Source: BP-464 sp963825415 (GTDB lineage: Bacteria > Actinomycetota > Thermoleophilia > Solirubrobacterales > Solirubrobacteraceae). Taken from it: a DNA stretch of 64,000 nucleotides. Of this stretch, positions 1 to 7,932 are shown one piece after another. The position numbers and the translations under genes were made by a program. The notes under the pieces are model-generated. The model saw only the letters and a program-made list of their open reading frames with translations. It was not told where the DNA came from and ran no database searches. Position 1 is the first letter of the stretch, and the number at the start of each line of letters is the position of its first letter. The DNA is taken from NCBI GenBank assembly GCA_963825415.1, contig CAWGTD010000006.1, forward strand, positions 620,001 through 684,000. Reading direction: 5' to 3'.

Positions 1-316
1 GCTTGATCTCCATCTTCTCGGGCACCGCCTCGATGACCAGGTCGACGTCGCCGAAGTCGTCGTAGGTCAGCGTGCCCTGGATGCGCCCGACGACCTCCTC
101 GACCTGCGCCTTGCCCTGCTCCTCGGTGATCTTCTCCTTGGATACCAGCCGGCCGACCTGGCCCTCTGTGACGTTACGGGCCTCGGTCAGGCCGTGGTCG
201 ACCAGCTCCTGCTTGACGTCCTTGAGGACGACGTCGATCCCGGCCGCGGCGATCGTCTGGGCGATCTGGCCGCCCATCGTGCCCGCGCCGACCACGGCTG
301 CTTTGAAGACGAACAT
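1..316 (-). CDS. 3-hydroxyacyl-CoA dehydrogenase, NAD-binding N-terminus (cut by window edge)
   Basis: The first 105 codons of a minus-strand gene that runs off the left edge. The start MFVFKAAVVGAGTMGG carries the Rossmann motif GxGxMG at residues 10-15, and a later stretch DVDLVIEAVPEKMEIK is the conserved 3HCDH segment. The family oxidises 3-hydroxyacyl-CoA with NAD+ in beta-oxidation. The ATG lies 10 bases after the stop of the SRPBCC gene, so it is the third gene of an operon behind the acyl-CoA dehydrogenase, which fits a fatty-acid or short-chain acid oxidation role. Whether it is a stand-alone 3-hydroxybutyryl-CoA dehydrogenase or the front of a fusion with enoyl-CoA hydratase cannot be seen here. 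Confidence 0.9.
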   Translation of the reverse strand, partial: MFVFKAAVVGAGTMGGQIAQTIAAAGIDVVLKDVKQELVDHGLTEARNVTEGQVGRLVSKEKITEEQGKAQVEEVVGRIQGTLTYDDFGDVDLVIEAVPEKMEIK

Positions 317-326
317 GGGCCGGACT

Positions 327-794
327 CTATGTGCCGCTGGGCTCGGCGCGGTCGGAGGCGTGCTCGCGCGCGAACCGCGAGAGCGTGCGCAGCAGCGCCT
401 CGCGCTGGCGCGGCCGGATGAACAATGCGTCGACGACCGGCGTGAGGGGGCCGAGCGGACGGTCCTTGAGCCCGTAGCTCAACTCGAGCTTCAGCCGAAC
501 CCGGTCGCCCTCCAGGGCGGCGAAGGAGACCGATTGGGTCCCGGTCAGCTTGGGGTCCTCCACCTTGGCGGTCTGGCCCACCCGCGGCTCGTAGGTCTCG
601 ACGGTCTCGACCACCCGGCCGCGACCGCCGGGGGTGGAATCCCACACCAGCGTGCCCTCGGCGGGCCAACCGGGATCGGCGTTGGTGACGTGGTGGAAGC
701 CGTCGATGAACGACGGCCAGCGCGACGTGTCGTACCAGAGCGCCTCAGCGTCGCTGATGCGTCCTTCGACGACCACCTCGGCCCGCGCTCGCAT
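327..794 (-). CDS. SRPBCC / polyketide cyclase-like protein
   Basis: A 155-residue protein beginning MRARAEVVVEGRISDAEALW. The pattern of an N-terminal beta strand, WYDTSRWPSFIDGF, repeated beta strands (GRGRVVETVETYEP, DRVRLKLELSYGL) and a long C-terminal helix (RQREALLRTLSRFAREH) is typical of the START-like SRPBCC fold, which binds hydrophobic ligands in a deep pocket. It sits 14 bases after the acyl-CoA dehydrogenase stop and 10 bases before the 3-hydroxyacyl-CoA dehydrogenase start, so it is co-transcribed with acyl-CoA oxidation genes. A ligand or enzymatic activity cannot be assigned from sequence; a role with an acyl substrate is only inference from context. No membrane segment or signal peptide. 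Confidence 0.85.
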   Translation of the reverse strand: MRARAEVVVEGRISDAEALWYDTSRWPSFIDGFHHVTNADPGWPAEGTLVWDSTPGGRGRVVETVETYEPRVGQTAKVEDPKLTGTQSVSFAALEGDRVRLKLELSYGLKDRPLGPLTPVVDALFIRPRQREALLRTLSRFAREHASDRAEPSGT

Positions 795-808
795 CCCCTG
801 CAGTCTGA

Positions 809-1981
809 CTAGACGGCGGCCGGCGCGGGCTCTTCGATGTGGCGGGGCAGGAGCGTCTCGCGGGCGATGACCAGGCGCTGGATCTGCGAGGTGCCCTCGT
901 AGAGCTGCATGATCTTCGCGTCGCGCATCAGCTTCTCGACCGGGTAGTCCTTGATGAAGCCATATCCGCCGTAGACCTGCACGGCGTCGGTGGTGACCTC
1001 CATCGCGGTGTCGGCGGCGAAGCGCTTGGCGTGCGAGGACTCCAGCGTGTTGCGGCGGCCCTGGTCGAGCAGCACGGCCGAGTTCCAGACCATCAGCCGC
1101 GAGGCGTGGACCTTGGTCGCCATGTCGGCGATCATGAACTGGATCGCCTGGTGCATGGCGATCGGCACGCCGAACTGCACGCGCTCCTTGGAGTACTCGG
1201 TGGCGAACTCGAAGGCGGCGCGGGCGATGCCGGTGGCCATCGCCGCCACGCCGGGGCGCGTGCGGTCGAGGGTCATCATCGCCAGCTTGAAGCCCTTGTT
1301 CTCTTCGCCGAGCAGGTACTTCGCGTCGACCTCGGTGTCGGAGAACGTGATGGTCGCGGTGTTCGAAGCCCGCTGGCCCATCTTGTCCTCCTTCTTGTCC
1401 ACCGTGACGGTGTCGTCCTTGCGGACCAGGAAGGCGGAGATCCCGCGGTGGCCGGCGTCCGGATCGGTCTTGGCGTAGACCGTGAACCAGTCGGCGTGGC
1501 CGCCGTTGGTGATGAAGCACTTCGAGCCGTTGAGGACGTACTTGTCGCCGTTCTTCACAGCGCGGGTGCGCATGCCGGAGACGTCGGAGCCGGCGTCGGG
1601 CTCGGTGAGACAGAACGAGGCGAGGACGGGCGACTCGACGAGCTCGCCGTAGTACTCCTTCTTGACCTCGTCGGAGGCGCCGAGCTCGACGGGCGCGGCC
1701 GCGAGGCCGTTGGCCCCCAGCGACGTCTGGATGCCCGAGCAGCCCCAGGAGAGCTCCTCCTCGATCAGGCAGTTGTCGAGATAGCCGAGCCCGGGCCCGC
1801 CGTACTCCTCGGGCACGTGGGTGTTCATCAGCCCGACCTCGTGGGCCTTGTCGACGATGGCCTGCGGCCACGTGCTGTCCTTGTCGTACTCCCAGGCGAC
1901 GGGCCGGATCTCTTTGGTGGCGAAGTCGTGCGCGAGCTCGCGCAGGTTCTTCTGCTCGTCGGTCAGGGTGAAGTCGACCAT
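809..1981 (-). CDS. acyl-CoA dehydrogenase
   Basis: A 390-residue flavoprotein of standard family length. It catalyses the first, FAD-dependent alpha,beta-dehydrogenation of an acyl-CoA, passing electrons to ETF. Seen: FCLTEPDAGSDVSGMRTRA (FAD-contact signature, about residues 122-140), ITNGGHADWFTVYAKT, and the C-terminal signature DAVQVYGGYGFIKDYPVEK followed by MRDAKIMQLYEGTSQIQRLV, where the Glu of YEGT is the usual catalytic base in short- and medium-chain enzymes. A strong ribosome site AGGAGGA (complement 1988-1994) precedes the ATG by 6 bases. It heads the operon with the SRPBCC and 3-hydroxyacyl-CoA dehydrogenase genes. A TetR-type palindrome lies directly upstream. Chain-length specificity is not resolved. 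Confidence 0.95.
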   Translation of the reverse strand: MVDFTLTDEQKNLRELAHDFATKEIRPVAWEYDKDSTWPQAIVDKAHEVGLMNTHVPEEYGGPGLGYLDNCLIEEELSWGCSGIQTSLGANGLAAAPVELGASDEVKKEYYGELVESPVLASFCLTEPDAGSDVSGMRTRAVKNGDKYVLNGSKCFITNGGHADWFTVYAKTDPDAGHRGISAFLVRKDDTVTVDKKEDKMGQRASNTATITFSDTEVDAKYLLGEENKGFKLAMMTLDRTRPGVAAMATGIARAAFEFATEYSKERVQFGVPIAMHQAIQFMIADMATKVHASRLMVWNSAVLLDQGRRNTLESSHAKRFAADTAMEVTTDAVQVYGGYGFIKDYPVEKLMRDAKIMQLYEGTSQIQRLVIARETLLPRHIEEPAPAAV

Positions 1982-1997
1982 TCGTGGTCCTCCTAGA

Positions 1998-2013
1998 TTG
2001 ACTGGTCAGTCAA
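1998..2013. promoter_or_regulatory. TetR-type operator palindrome before the acyl-CoA dehydrogenase
   Basis: TTGACTG, a 2-base spacer GT, then CAGTCAA: a perfect 7+7 inverted repeat. It ends only 4 bases before the AGGAGGA ribosome site of the acyl-CoA dehydrogenase, so a bound repressor would block this operon. Short palindromes of the form GACTGnnCAGTC are common operators of TetR-family repressors that sense acyl-CoA or related ligands; that assignment is inference because no repressor gene is present in the window. Confidence 0.7.
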
Positions 2014-2041
2014 CGGCCTGGGCCCCAACGGTAGCAGGCGC

Positions 2042-2179
2042 TCAGCGCCATATCGCCACCACCACGACCCCGATCCCCGCGACGATCAAGAAGCCGGTGA
2101 CCGCCACCAGCGACCACTGCTCTCCGAAGACGGCGGGACGGCGTGGCGCCATCGTCCGGCGGCGGAATCGTCGCCACAT
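2042..2179 (-). CDS. predicted 45-residue single-pass membrane protein
   Basis: A short ORF starting MWRRFRRRTMAPRRP and ending with the hydrophobic run VAVTGFLIVAGIGVVVV before AIWR and a TGA stop. The layout, a very basic N-terminus then one membrane helix, is what a real small membrane protein looks like and is unlike the low-complexity shadow frames around it. A second in-frame ATG gives a 36-residue version. It fills an otherwise empty gap and diverges from the following plus-strand gene, 29 bases apart. No family recognised; function unknown. It could be a chance ORF in GC-rich DNA. Confidence 0.45.
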   Translation of the reverse strand: MWRRFRRRTMAPRRPAVFGEQWSLVAVTGFLIVAGIGVVVVAIWR

Positions 2180-2208
2180 GCCCGACAGTATGGGCACACT
2201 GATCGGGC

Positions 2209-2634
2209 ATGCAGGAAGCGTTCGGCATCGTCCTGTTCGTCGTGGTCGCGGTTGCGATCGTCTTCGCCGTCGTGGCGGCCTCCGGCACCGGCAAGCTCTA
2301 CCGCCAGATCGGGAAGGGCGGCCTGTCGCTGGACCGAGACGACGACTACCAGCGGCGCGTGCCGTCAGGCTCGGCGATCTCGGTGGCCGAGCGCGACGCG
2401 GAGGTGCGCCAGATGCTCGAGGCCCGCAACGCGCGCCGCGTCGCGCGGGGCGAGGCGCCCCTGGACGTCGACGACGAGATCGCGCGCCTGTCGGCCCCGG
2501 CGATCGACCCCGGGCTCGAGGCGGAGATCCGCACGCTGGTCGTCGCTCGCAACGAGCGCCGCGAGCGCCAGGGCAAGCCCCCGCTCGACGTCGAGGAAGA
2601 GGTCCGCCGCCAGATCGCCGAGCTGGGCGGCTGA
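2209..2634 (+). CDS. membrane-anchored protein with a duplicated helical motif
   Basis: A 141-residue protein. Residues 3-25 (EAFGIVLFVVVAVAIVFAVV) form one membrane helix. The cytoplasmic part carries two copies of the same ~30-residue unit: VRQMLEARNARRVARGEAPLDVDDEI near residues 65-92 and IRTLVVARNERRERQGKPPLDVEEEV near 106-134, sharing the pattern VARNxRRxRxGxxPLDVxxEIxR. The rest is charged and helical. I recognise no named family. The duplicated R-rich helix plus PLDV turn suggests a small interaction module presented at the membrane. It converges on the cupin gene with only 4 bases between the stops and no visible terminator. Confidence 0.85.
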   Translation: MQEAFGIVLFVVVAVAIVFAVVAASGTGKLYRQIGKGGLSLDRDDDYQRRVPSGSAISVAERDAEVRQMLEARNARRVARGEAPLDVDDEIARLSAPAIDPGLEAEIRTLVVARNERRERQGKPPLDVEEEVRRQIAELGG

Positions 2635-2638
2635 CGCG

Positions 2639-3031
2639 CTACTGGTCAGTCCAAGGGTCTTCGACCGGCTCGCCGTCTCCGGGGTGGTGAGCGCCGAAGG
2701 CGAGCAACTCCAGGCCGTCCTGACCGGCCTCGAACGCCCGCGCCGTCGCCGGCGCGACGCGAATTGAGTCCAAGGTCCCGACGTCGATGACCTTGTCGTC
2801 GAGCTTCACGCGGCCGCTGCCGCTGAGAACGACGTAGATCTCCTCGGCTTCCGTGTGGCGATGAGTGAACGGGCTGCGCTTGCCGGGGAACAGTCGAAAG
2901 AACGTGACACCGGTGCGCTCGGCAGCGAGGGCGCTGTGCGCAACCCGCGCTTCCCAGCGCTCGCCGAACCCGTTTGCAGGGGCCACGTCTTCGACCGCGG
3001 GCAAGCTGACCTTGGTGAAGGCTTCAGGCAT
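2639..3031 (-). CDS. small cupin-domain protein
   Basis: A 130-residue single cupin barrel. The metal-binding motif is HRHTEAEEIYVVLSGSGRV (residues ~58-76; G(X)5HXH(X)3-4E(X)6G pattern with HRH and E), followed by the second cupin motif around GTLDSIRVAPATARAFEA. Such small cupins are metalloenzymes or sugar/acid isomerases and dioxygenases; the exact activity cannot be told. It is the last gene of a likely operon lipoprotein - Ca2+/H+ antiporter - cupin, 10 bases after the antiporter stop. Starts at ATG 3031; no signal peptide. Confidence 0.85.
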   Translation of the reverse strand: MPEAFTKVSLPAVEDVAPANGFGERWEARVAHSALAAERTGVTFFRLFPGKRSPFTHRHTEAEEIYVVLSGSGRVKLDDKVIDVGTLDSIRVAPATARAFEAGQDGLELLAFGAHHPGDGEPVEDPWTDQ

Positions 3032-3041
3032 GAGGCTGCGG

Positions 3042-4154
3042 CTAGGCGTACGCGAACGTGATGACGAGGACGGCGTAGACAGCGAGCAGCTGGAGGCCCT
3101 CGAACCAGGTCGACTCGCCCTCGTTGGTCACATGGTTGGCGATGATCACCGCCAGGACGACCGCGCCGAGCTCGAAGCCGTTGAAGACGAGCGGCATCGG
3201 GCCGGGTCCCAGGACGAACGAGAGCAGGACGAGGACCGGCGCGACGAACAGCGCGATCTGGGCGCTCGAGCCGATCGCGATGTTCACCGCGAGGTCCATC
3301 TTGTCCTTGGCCGCCACCAGTACGGCCACCCAGTGCTCGGCGGCGTTGCCGACGATCGCAACGACGATCGCGCCGATGAAGAACTCGCTGAGCCCGACCG
3401 TCTCGGCCGCCTCGGAGATCGAGCCCACCAGGACCTCCGACATGACCCCCACCGCGACGCCCGAGATGGCGAGCGCGAACACGGAGCGGCGCACGGTCCA
3501 CGGCTCGCCGTCGACCTCGTGCTCGGGGTTGAACAGGTCCTTGTGGGTGCGCAGCGAGAAGATCAGGGCGGCGACGTAGCAGCCGATCAGGATCAGCGCC
3601 ACGATCAGCGAGAGGTGCTCGACGTCGCTGCCGAAGTCGAGCACCCGCTCCTTGTGCGGGTCGGGAAGGCCGTCGCCTCGGACCATCTGGAAGATCGCCG
3701 GCATCACCATCGCGGTGGCGGCGAGCAGGAGCATCGCCGACTGCGCGGTGGCGGCCGTGCGCGAGAACGTCTGCCTTCCTCGCCGGTTGCCCGGCTGGAG
3801 GCCGCCGACGAGCATCGCCGCGCCCAGCACGAGCAGGACGTTGCCGAGGATCGAGCCGATCAGCGATGCCTTGACGACTTCGTGCAGGCCCTTCTCCAGC
3901 GCGAAGAGAGCGATGATCAGCTCGGGGGCGTTGCCGAACGTGACGTTCAGCAGCCCGCCCACGCCCGGGCCCGAGCGCGCCGCGAGCTCCTCGGTGGCGC
4001 GGCCCATCAGGGCAGCGGTGGGGATGATCCCGATCGCCGAGGTGAAGAAGATCACCGACGCGCTCGCGTGGGCAACGTCGAGCACGATCGCGATCGGGAT
4101 GAACGGGACGAGGAGGTACGGCCACCCCGTGCTCGACCGCAGGAACCGGCTCAC
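3042..4154 (-). CDS. CaCA-family calcium/proton antiporter
   Basis: A 370-residue polytopic membrane protein of the cation/Ca2+ exchanger (CAX/ChaA-like) family, which exports Ca2+ in exchange for H+. Two inverted halves each carry the alpha-repeat that forms the ion site: GNAPELI near residues 74-80 and GNAAEHW near 269-275, both containing the essential acidic residue. About ten to eleven hydrophobic segments are visible. I chose GTG at 4154 (MSRFLRSSTGW) because the upstream in-frame extension is Arg/Pro-rich and would overlap the lipoprotein gene. It lies 10 bases after that gene and 10 bases before the cupin. Na+ instead of H+ as counter-ion cannot be excluded. Confidence 0.92.
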   Translation of the reverse strand: MSRFLRSSTGWPYLLVPFIPIAIVLDVAHASASVIFFTSAIGIIPTAALMGRATEELAARSGPGVGGLLNVTFGNAPELIIALFALEKGLHEVVKASLIGSILGNVLLVLGAAMLVGGLQPGNRRGRQTFSRTAATAQSAMLLLAATAMVMPAIFQMVRGDGLPDPHKERVLDFGSDVEHLSLIVALILIGCYVAALIFSLRTHKDLFNPEHEVDGEPWTVRRSVFALAISGVAVGVMSEVLVGSISEAAETVGLSEFFIGAIVVAIVGNAAEHWVAVLVAAKDKMDLAVNIAIGSSAQIALFVAPVLVLLSFVLGPGPMPLVFNGFELGAVVLAVIIANHVTNEGESTWFEGLQLLAVYAVLVITFAYA

Positions 4155-4164
4155 GGGCGCAGGG

Positions 4165-5230
4165 CTAGCCGCCCAGGAGCTCGGCGCACTTCTGGACCTT
4201 CGAGATGTCGCTTCCGGCCTTCTGCAGGCAGTCGAGGTACTGCTGCGAGACGCCCGGTGCCGCCGGCGCCGTGGGGGTGCCGGACGGTGCGGGTGTCGGC
4301 TGCGTCCCGGAGCCACTCCCCTGCGTCAGGGCGGCGGTCAGGTCCGCCAGCGGCCGCGCGTTGGTCGGCGTCTTGATCGTCTGCGGGCGGTTGAGGTCGG
4401 CGATCGTCAGCTCGAAGACGAGCTTGCCGTCCTTGAGGCCGCCCGCGCGCTTCTGCACCTCGCCGGGCACCGAGATGTCGATGTCGATCCGCAGGCGCCG
4501 CAGCGTCTTGTCGTCCTTGCCGGTCCACACGTCGAGCTTGGCCGACTTGACCGAGCGCTGGATGTCCTGGCGCTGCTGGTCGGTGAGGCTGGAGGGCAGG
4601 TTGCTCTGCTGGCCCAGCGCGCCGGCCTTGGACAGCAGCCGGTTGACGTCGTCGAGGAAGCGCGCGACGTCGAGGCCGGCCGTCACGTGGAAGGAGTCGG
4701 CGCCCCCGACGCTCTCGGTGCCGTCGTTCTCGGGGTCCTTCAGCCAACGCAGCGGGATCGACGCCGAGCCCGCGGAACGAGAGCGAGTCGGACTTCTGGT
4801 CGGACTGGGCGGCCGCCTGCTCGTAGCCGTCGCGGAACTGCTTGAAGAGCTGGTCGGAGACCGCGTAGGTCTCCTTCTGGACCTTCAGGAAACCCTTGGT
4901 ACCGGTCGAGACCGCGCCCGCGGTGAAGTCCGAGTCCCCGGTGTTGAGCGTGAGCCCCAGGTCGAACTTCGGCAGCTTGCCCTTGCCCTGGGATTCGAAC
5001 GGGCCCGTGAGCTTGATCGCCAGCGGACCCTTCAGACCCGCCAGGCCCTTGGCGTCGAACTGCAGCGCGATCGCGAGCTTGCCGCTGCGTACCGGCTTGT
5101 TGGGACCGAAGGTCTCCTTGAGCAGGCTCTCGGCGTTGCCGCCGCCACCGCTGCCGCCACATGCCGCGAGGCCGGCTCCAGCGAGTGCGACTGCAAGCAG
5201 GCCTGCAAAGACTCGCAATACGCGGGACAT
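4165..5230 (-). CDS. LppX/LprG-like secreted lipoprotein, reading frame broken near 4754
   Basis: N-terminal part MSRVLRVFAGLLAVALAGAG then a lipobox ending LAAC (Cys 24), followed by GGSGGGG and a soluble domain with beta-strand patterns (SGKLAIALQFDAKG, GKLPKFDLGLTL). The C-terminal part continues in another frame (RWLKDPENDG to VQKCAELLGG, stop at 4165). The two halves join if one base of the GGG run at 4753-4755 is extra, giving about 354 residues; neither half alone looks complete. The upper part resembles actinobacterial lipoproteins of the LppX/LprG type that carry lipids, but this is a guess from overall pattern. ATG at 5230 is preferred over 5251. It leads an operon with the antiporter and cupin and is divergent from the epimerase-like gene. 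Confidence 0.75.
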
Positions 5231-5259
5231 CGAGGTGGCCGAGCGTACCATCAGGTCCC

Positions 5260-6729
5260 ATGCGTCCAGCCTGGGCGACGGCCGCCGTCGCGGTCATCGC
5301 GTGCATCTGCCTGTCGGCGCCCGCCGCGGCGTCCCCCCTGCTCGTCATGGACGGCCACGGCCGCGTGCACGCTCGCGCCGACAGTTTCGGACCGCACGTC
5401 GACGCCGTCGCACCCGTCGGATCGACCCGCGACCGGCGCGACCTCCCCGGCCGTCTCGCGCGCGCCGCGGCCGCACGCAGGACGCCGACCGCGCTGCGCG
5501 GCCTGCTCGATTCGGGCGCCATCGACGACGTCACCTACTCGGCGGCCCGCGACTCCTACGCCAAGGCGCTGAAGCTGCTCGGCAACGTCACCGGCTTCAG
5601 GCGCGTGCAGATGGGCGGCGTGCTCGCCGACCTCGACGCGATGTCCGCGAGCGGCAGGCTGACCGCCGCCCGGCTGCCCGCGCTGATGGAGACGCTGGAC
5701 CGCAACGTGCAGTGGTGGTCCAACCAGCGGCTGCTCTCCCCGGGCCAGCGCGTCGGCTTCTCCGGCAGCCGGATCGTGTGGCAGCACTACGCCAACCACG
5801 GCATCCAGATCCAGTGGCTGGCCACCTTCGGCAAGGCCAACGCGCTGTTCAAGGACGGCCTGCACGATCCCGAGTACCGCGATCTGCTCGACGAGACGCT
5901 CGCGCTGGCCGGCCAGCGCGCCGGCGGCATCGCATTCGAGTACCTGTTCCCGTTCGGCGGCGGCCGGCCGCCGTGGGTGTCGGGCCTCGCCCAGGCCACC
6001 GGGCTCACGGCCTTCTCGCGCGGCGCGATCCGCCTGGAGAACTCCGCGTACTTCGAGGCCGCCCGCTCGGCGCTGGGAATCTTCCGCACCGCGCCGCCCG
6101 AGGGCGTCGCGCAGGCCCAGGCCAACGGAACGCACTACCTGCAGTACTCGTTCACCGGCCTGCACATCCTCAACGGCTTCGTACAGGCGCTCAACGGGCT
6201 GCACGACTTCGCGCTCTACGCCAACGACGACGAGGGGCGCGCGCTGTTCGCCGCCGGGGAGACCGAGCTGCGCGCGGAGCTGCCCGCCTACGACACGGGC
6301 GGATGGTCGCGCTACGCCCCCGGGCAGGACTCGACGCTCTCCTACCACGAGCTGCTCGCCGACTTCCTGCACAAGCTCTGCATCCGGATGAACCACGCCG
6401 CGCAGGACGGGGCGCCCTACTGCGCCGCCGCCGATCGCTTCACGGCCGACGTCACCACGCCACCGGTCGTCGAGTTCGCCGAGTCCGCCAGGGCGCTGCG
6501 CCGCAAGCGGGTCGGCACGCTCGGCTTCAAGATCGACAAACCCGCGGCGGTCACGTTCGTGCTCAAGCGCGGCAAGGCGATCAGGCGGATCGCGGGCCGT
6601 TACAGCTCGGGGGCGCACTCGGTGGCGTGGCGGCCACAGCGGGCGGGCACGTACACGGTGCGGATCGACGTGACCGACCTCGCCGGCAACAAGGCGTCGG
6701 TCGACGGCACGGCGGTCGTGCGCTCATAG
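5260..6729 (+). CDS. secreted D-glucuronyl C5-epimerase-like protein
   Basis: A 489-residue protein with a signal peptide (MRPAWATAAVAVIACICLSA then PAAASP). The central and C-terminal part matches the pattern of the glucuronyl C5-epimerase C-terminal domain: THYLQYSFTGLHILNGFVQAL, then YDTGGWSRYAPGQDSTLSYH and ELLADFLHKLC (about residues 300-390), where the Tyr/Glu-rich (alpha/alpha)-barrel lines the substrate groove. The last ~90 residues (VTFVLKRGKAIRRIAGRY, YTVRIDVTDLAGNKASVDG) form a bacterial Ig-like beta domain, consistent with an extracellular location. Known family members invert C5 of uronic acids in polysaccharides; the substrate here is unknown. ATG 5260 is only 29 bases from the divergent lipoprotein start. 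Confidence 0.8.
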   Translation: MRPAWATAAVAVIACICLSAPAAASPLLVMDGHGRVHARADSFGPHVDAVAPVGSTRDRRDLPGRLARAAAARRTPTALRGLLDSGAIDDVTYSAARDSYAKALKLLGNVTGFRRVQMGGVLADLDAMSASGRLTAARLPALMETLDRNVQWWSNQRLLSPGQRVGFSGSRIVWQHYANHGIQIQWLATFGKANALFKDGLHDPEYRDLLDETLALAGQRAGGIAFEYLFPFGGGRPPWVSGLAQATGLTAFSRGAIRLENSAYFEAARSALGIFRTAPPEGVAQAQANGTHYLQYSFTGLHILNGFVQALNGLHDFALYANDDEGRALFAAGETELRAELPAYDTGGWSRYAPGQDSTLSYHELLADFLHKLCIRMNHAAQDGAPYCAAADRFTADVTTPPVVEFAESARALRRKRVGTLGFKIDKPAAVTFVLKRGKAIRRIAGRYSSGAHSVAWRPQRAGTYTVRIDVTDLAGNKASVDGTAVVRS

Positions 6730-6741
6730 GATGGGCGGCGC

Positions 6742-7932
6742 ATGCCGCCGCGGACGATTCTCTATACGGGCAAGGGCGGGGTCGGCAAGACCTCGGTGGC
6801 AGCCGCGACGGCCCGGCGCTGCGCCGCGGCCGGGCTGCGGACCCTCGTGCTGTCCACCGACCCGGCGCACAGCCTGTCTGACGCCCTCCAGACGCCGCTG
6901 GAGGGCCGGCCGACGCAGGTGGGCGCGGGGCTCTGGGGCCAGGAGGTCCAGGCGCAGGCCGAGATGGAGCGCAACTGGAGCGCGGTGCGGGCGTGGCTGG
7001 GCCAGATGCTCGTCGGACGCGGCGTCGACCGCATCTCGGCCGAGGAGCTGACCGTGCCGCCCGGGCTCGACGAGCTGTTCAGCCTGCTGCAGGTCAAGGC
7101 CCACTACGAGGCGCAGGAGTACGACGTCCTCGTCGTCGACTGCGCGCCGACCGGGGAGACGCTGCGGCTGCTGTCGTTCCCCGACGTCGCACGCTGGTGG
7201 TTGGAGCGCGTCTTTCCCCAGCAGGGCCGGATCATGGAGGCGGCGCGGCCGTTCGCCCGCGCGGTGCTCGATCTGTCGCTGCCCGACGACGCCGTTCTCG
7301 ACGACGTCGGCGCGCTGATCCGCAACCTGATCGCGATGAACGAGATCCTCCGCGACCACGAGCACGTGTCCGTGCGCCTGGTGATGAACCCCGACCGGAT
7401 GGTCGTCGACGAGGCGCGCAGGACGTTCACCTACCTCAACCTCTACGGCTTCTTGACCGACGCCGTGGTCGTCAACCGCATCTTCGGCGAGGAGACCGGC
7501 GAGTTCTTCGGCGCGTGGCGCGAGCGCCAGCTCGAGCAGCTGCAGGCCGCCGTCGACGCGTTCGCGCCCGTGCCGGTGCTCCAGGCACCGTGGTTCGGGG
7601 AGGAGGTCGTCGGGCCGGCGATGCTCGACCGCCTGGGCGACGTCGTCTTCGCCGCCCACGACCCGGCGGCCGTGCTGCACGACGGGGTCTCCCAGCGCCT
7701 CGAGGTGGGCAGCGCGGGCGCGACCTGGCGCGTCGACCTCCCGCTGGCCGAGCGCGGCGAGATCACGCTGCGCAAGATCGGTCTGGAGCTCGTCGTGCGG
7801 GTCAACGGCGCCAAGCGCACGGTGCTGCTGCCGCCCGCTTTGGCCGACTATCGTCCGGCCGGCGCGGCGTTCGAGGACGGCGCGCTCGAAGTGCGCTTCC
7901 ATGCACCGGGTGGGTGGGATGAACAAAACTGA
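6742..7932 (+). CDS. ArsA/Get3-family ATPase
   Basis: A 396-residue soluble P-loop ATPase. Seen: deviant Walker A GKGGVGKT at residues 10-17 with the signature Lys, switch I/A-loop STDPAHSLSDAL at 38-49, and the switch II region DVLVVDCAPTGETLRLLSFP. The last ~75 residues (WRVDLPLAERGEITLRKIG to LEVRFH) form an Hsp20-like beta-sandwich found at the C-terminus of many bacterial ArsA proteins. There is no tandem second ATPase half and no neighbouring arsB or arsR, so arsenite export is unlikely; a Get3-like or regulatory role is an inference. It overlaps the next gene by 14 bases. A TAGGAT box at 6727-6732 lies 9 bases before the ATG. Confidence 0.9.
   Translation: MPPRTILYTGKGGVGKTSVAAATARRCAAAGLRTLVLSTDPAHSLSDALQTPLEGRPTQVGAGLWGQEVQAQAEMERNWSAVRAWLGQMLVGRGVDRISAEELTVPPGLDELFSLLQVKAHYEAQEYDVLVVDCAPTGETLRLLSFPDVARWWLERVFPQQGRIMEAARPFARAVLDLSLPDDAVLDDVGALIRNLIAMNEILRDHEHVSVRLVMNPDRMVVDEARRTFTYLNLYGFLTDAVVVNRIFGEETGEFFGAWRERQLEQLQAAVDAFAPVPVLQAPWFGEEVVGPAMLDRLGDVVFAAHDPAAVLHDGVSQRLEVGSAGATWRVDLPLAERGEITLRKIGLELVVRVNGAKRTVLLPPALADYRPAGAAFEDGALEVRFHAPGGWDEQN

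Noticed and set aside
6742..7932. Arsenite efflux function for the ArsA-like gene
   Set aside because: There is one ATPase half only, no ArsB/ArsR/ArsD neighbour and an Hsp20-like tail; Get3-like function is at least as likely.
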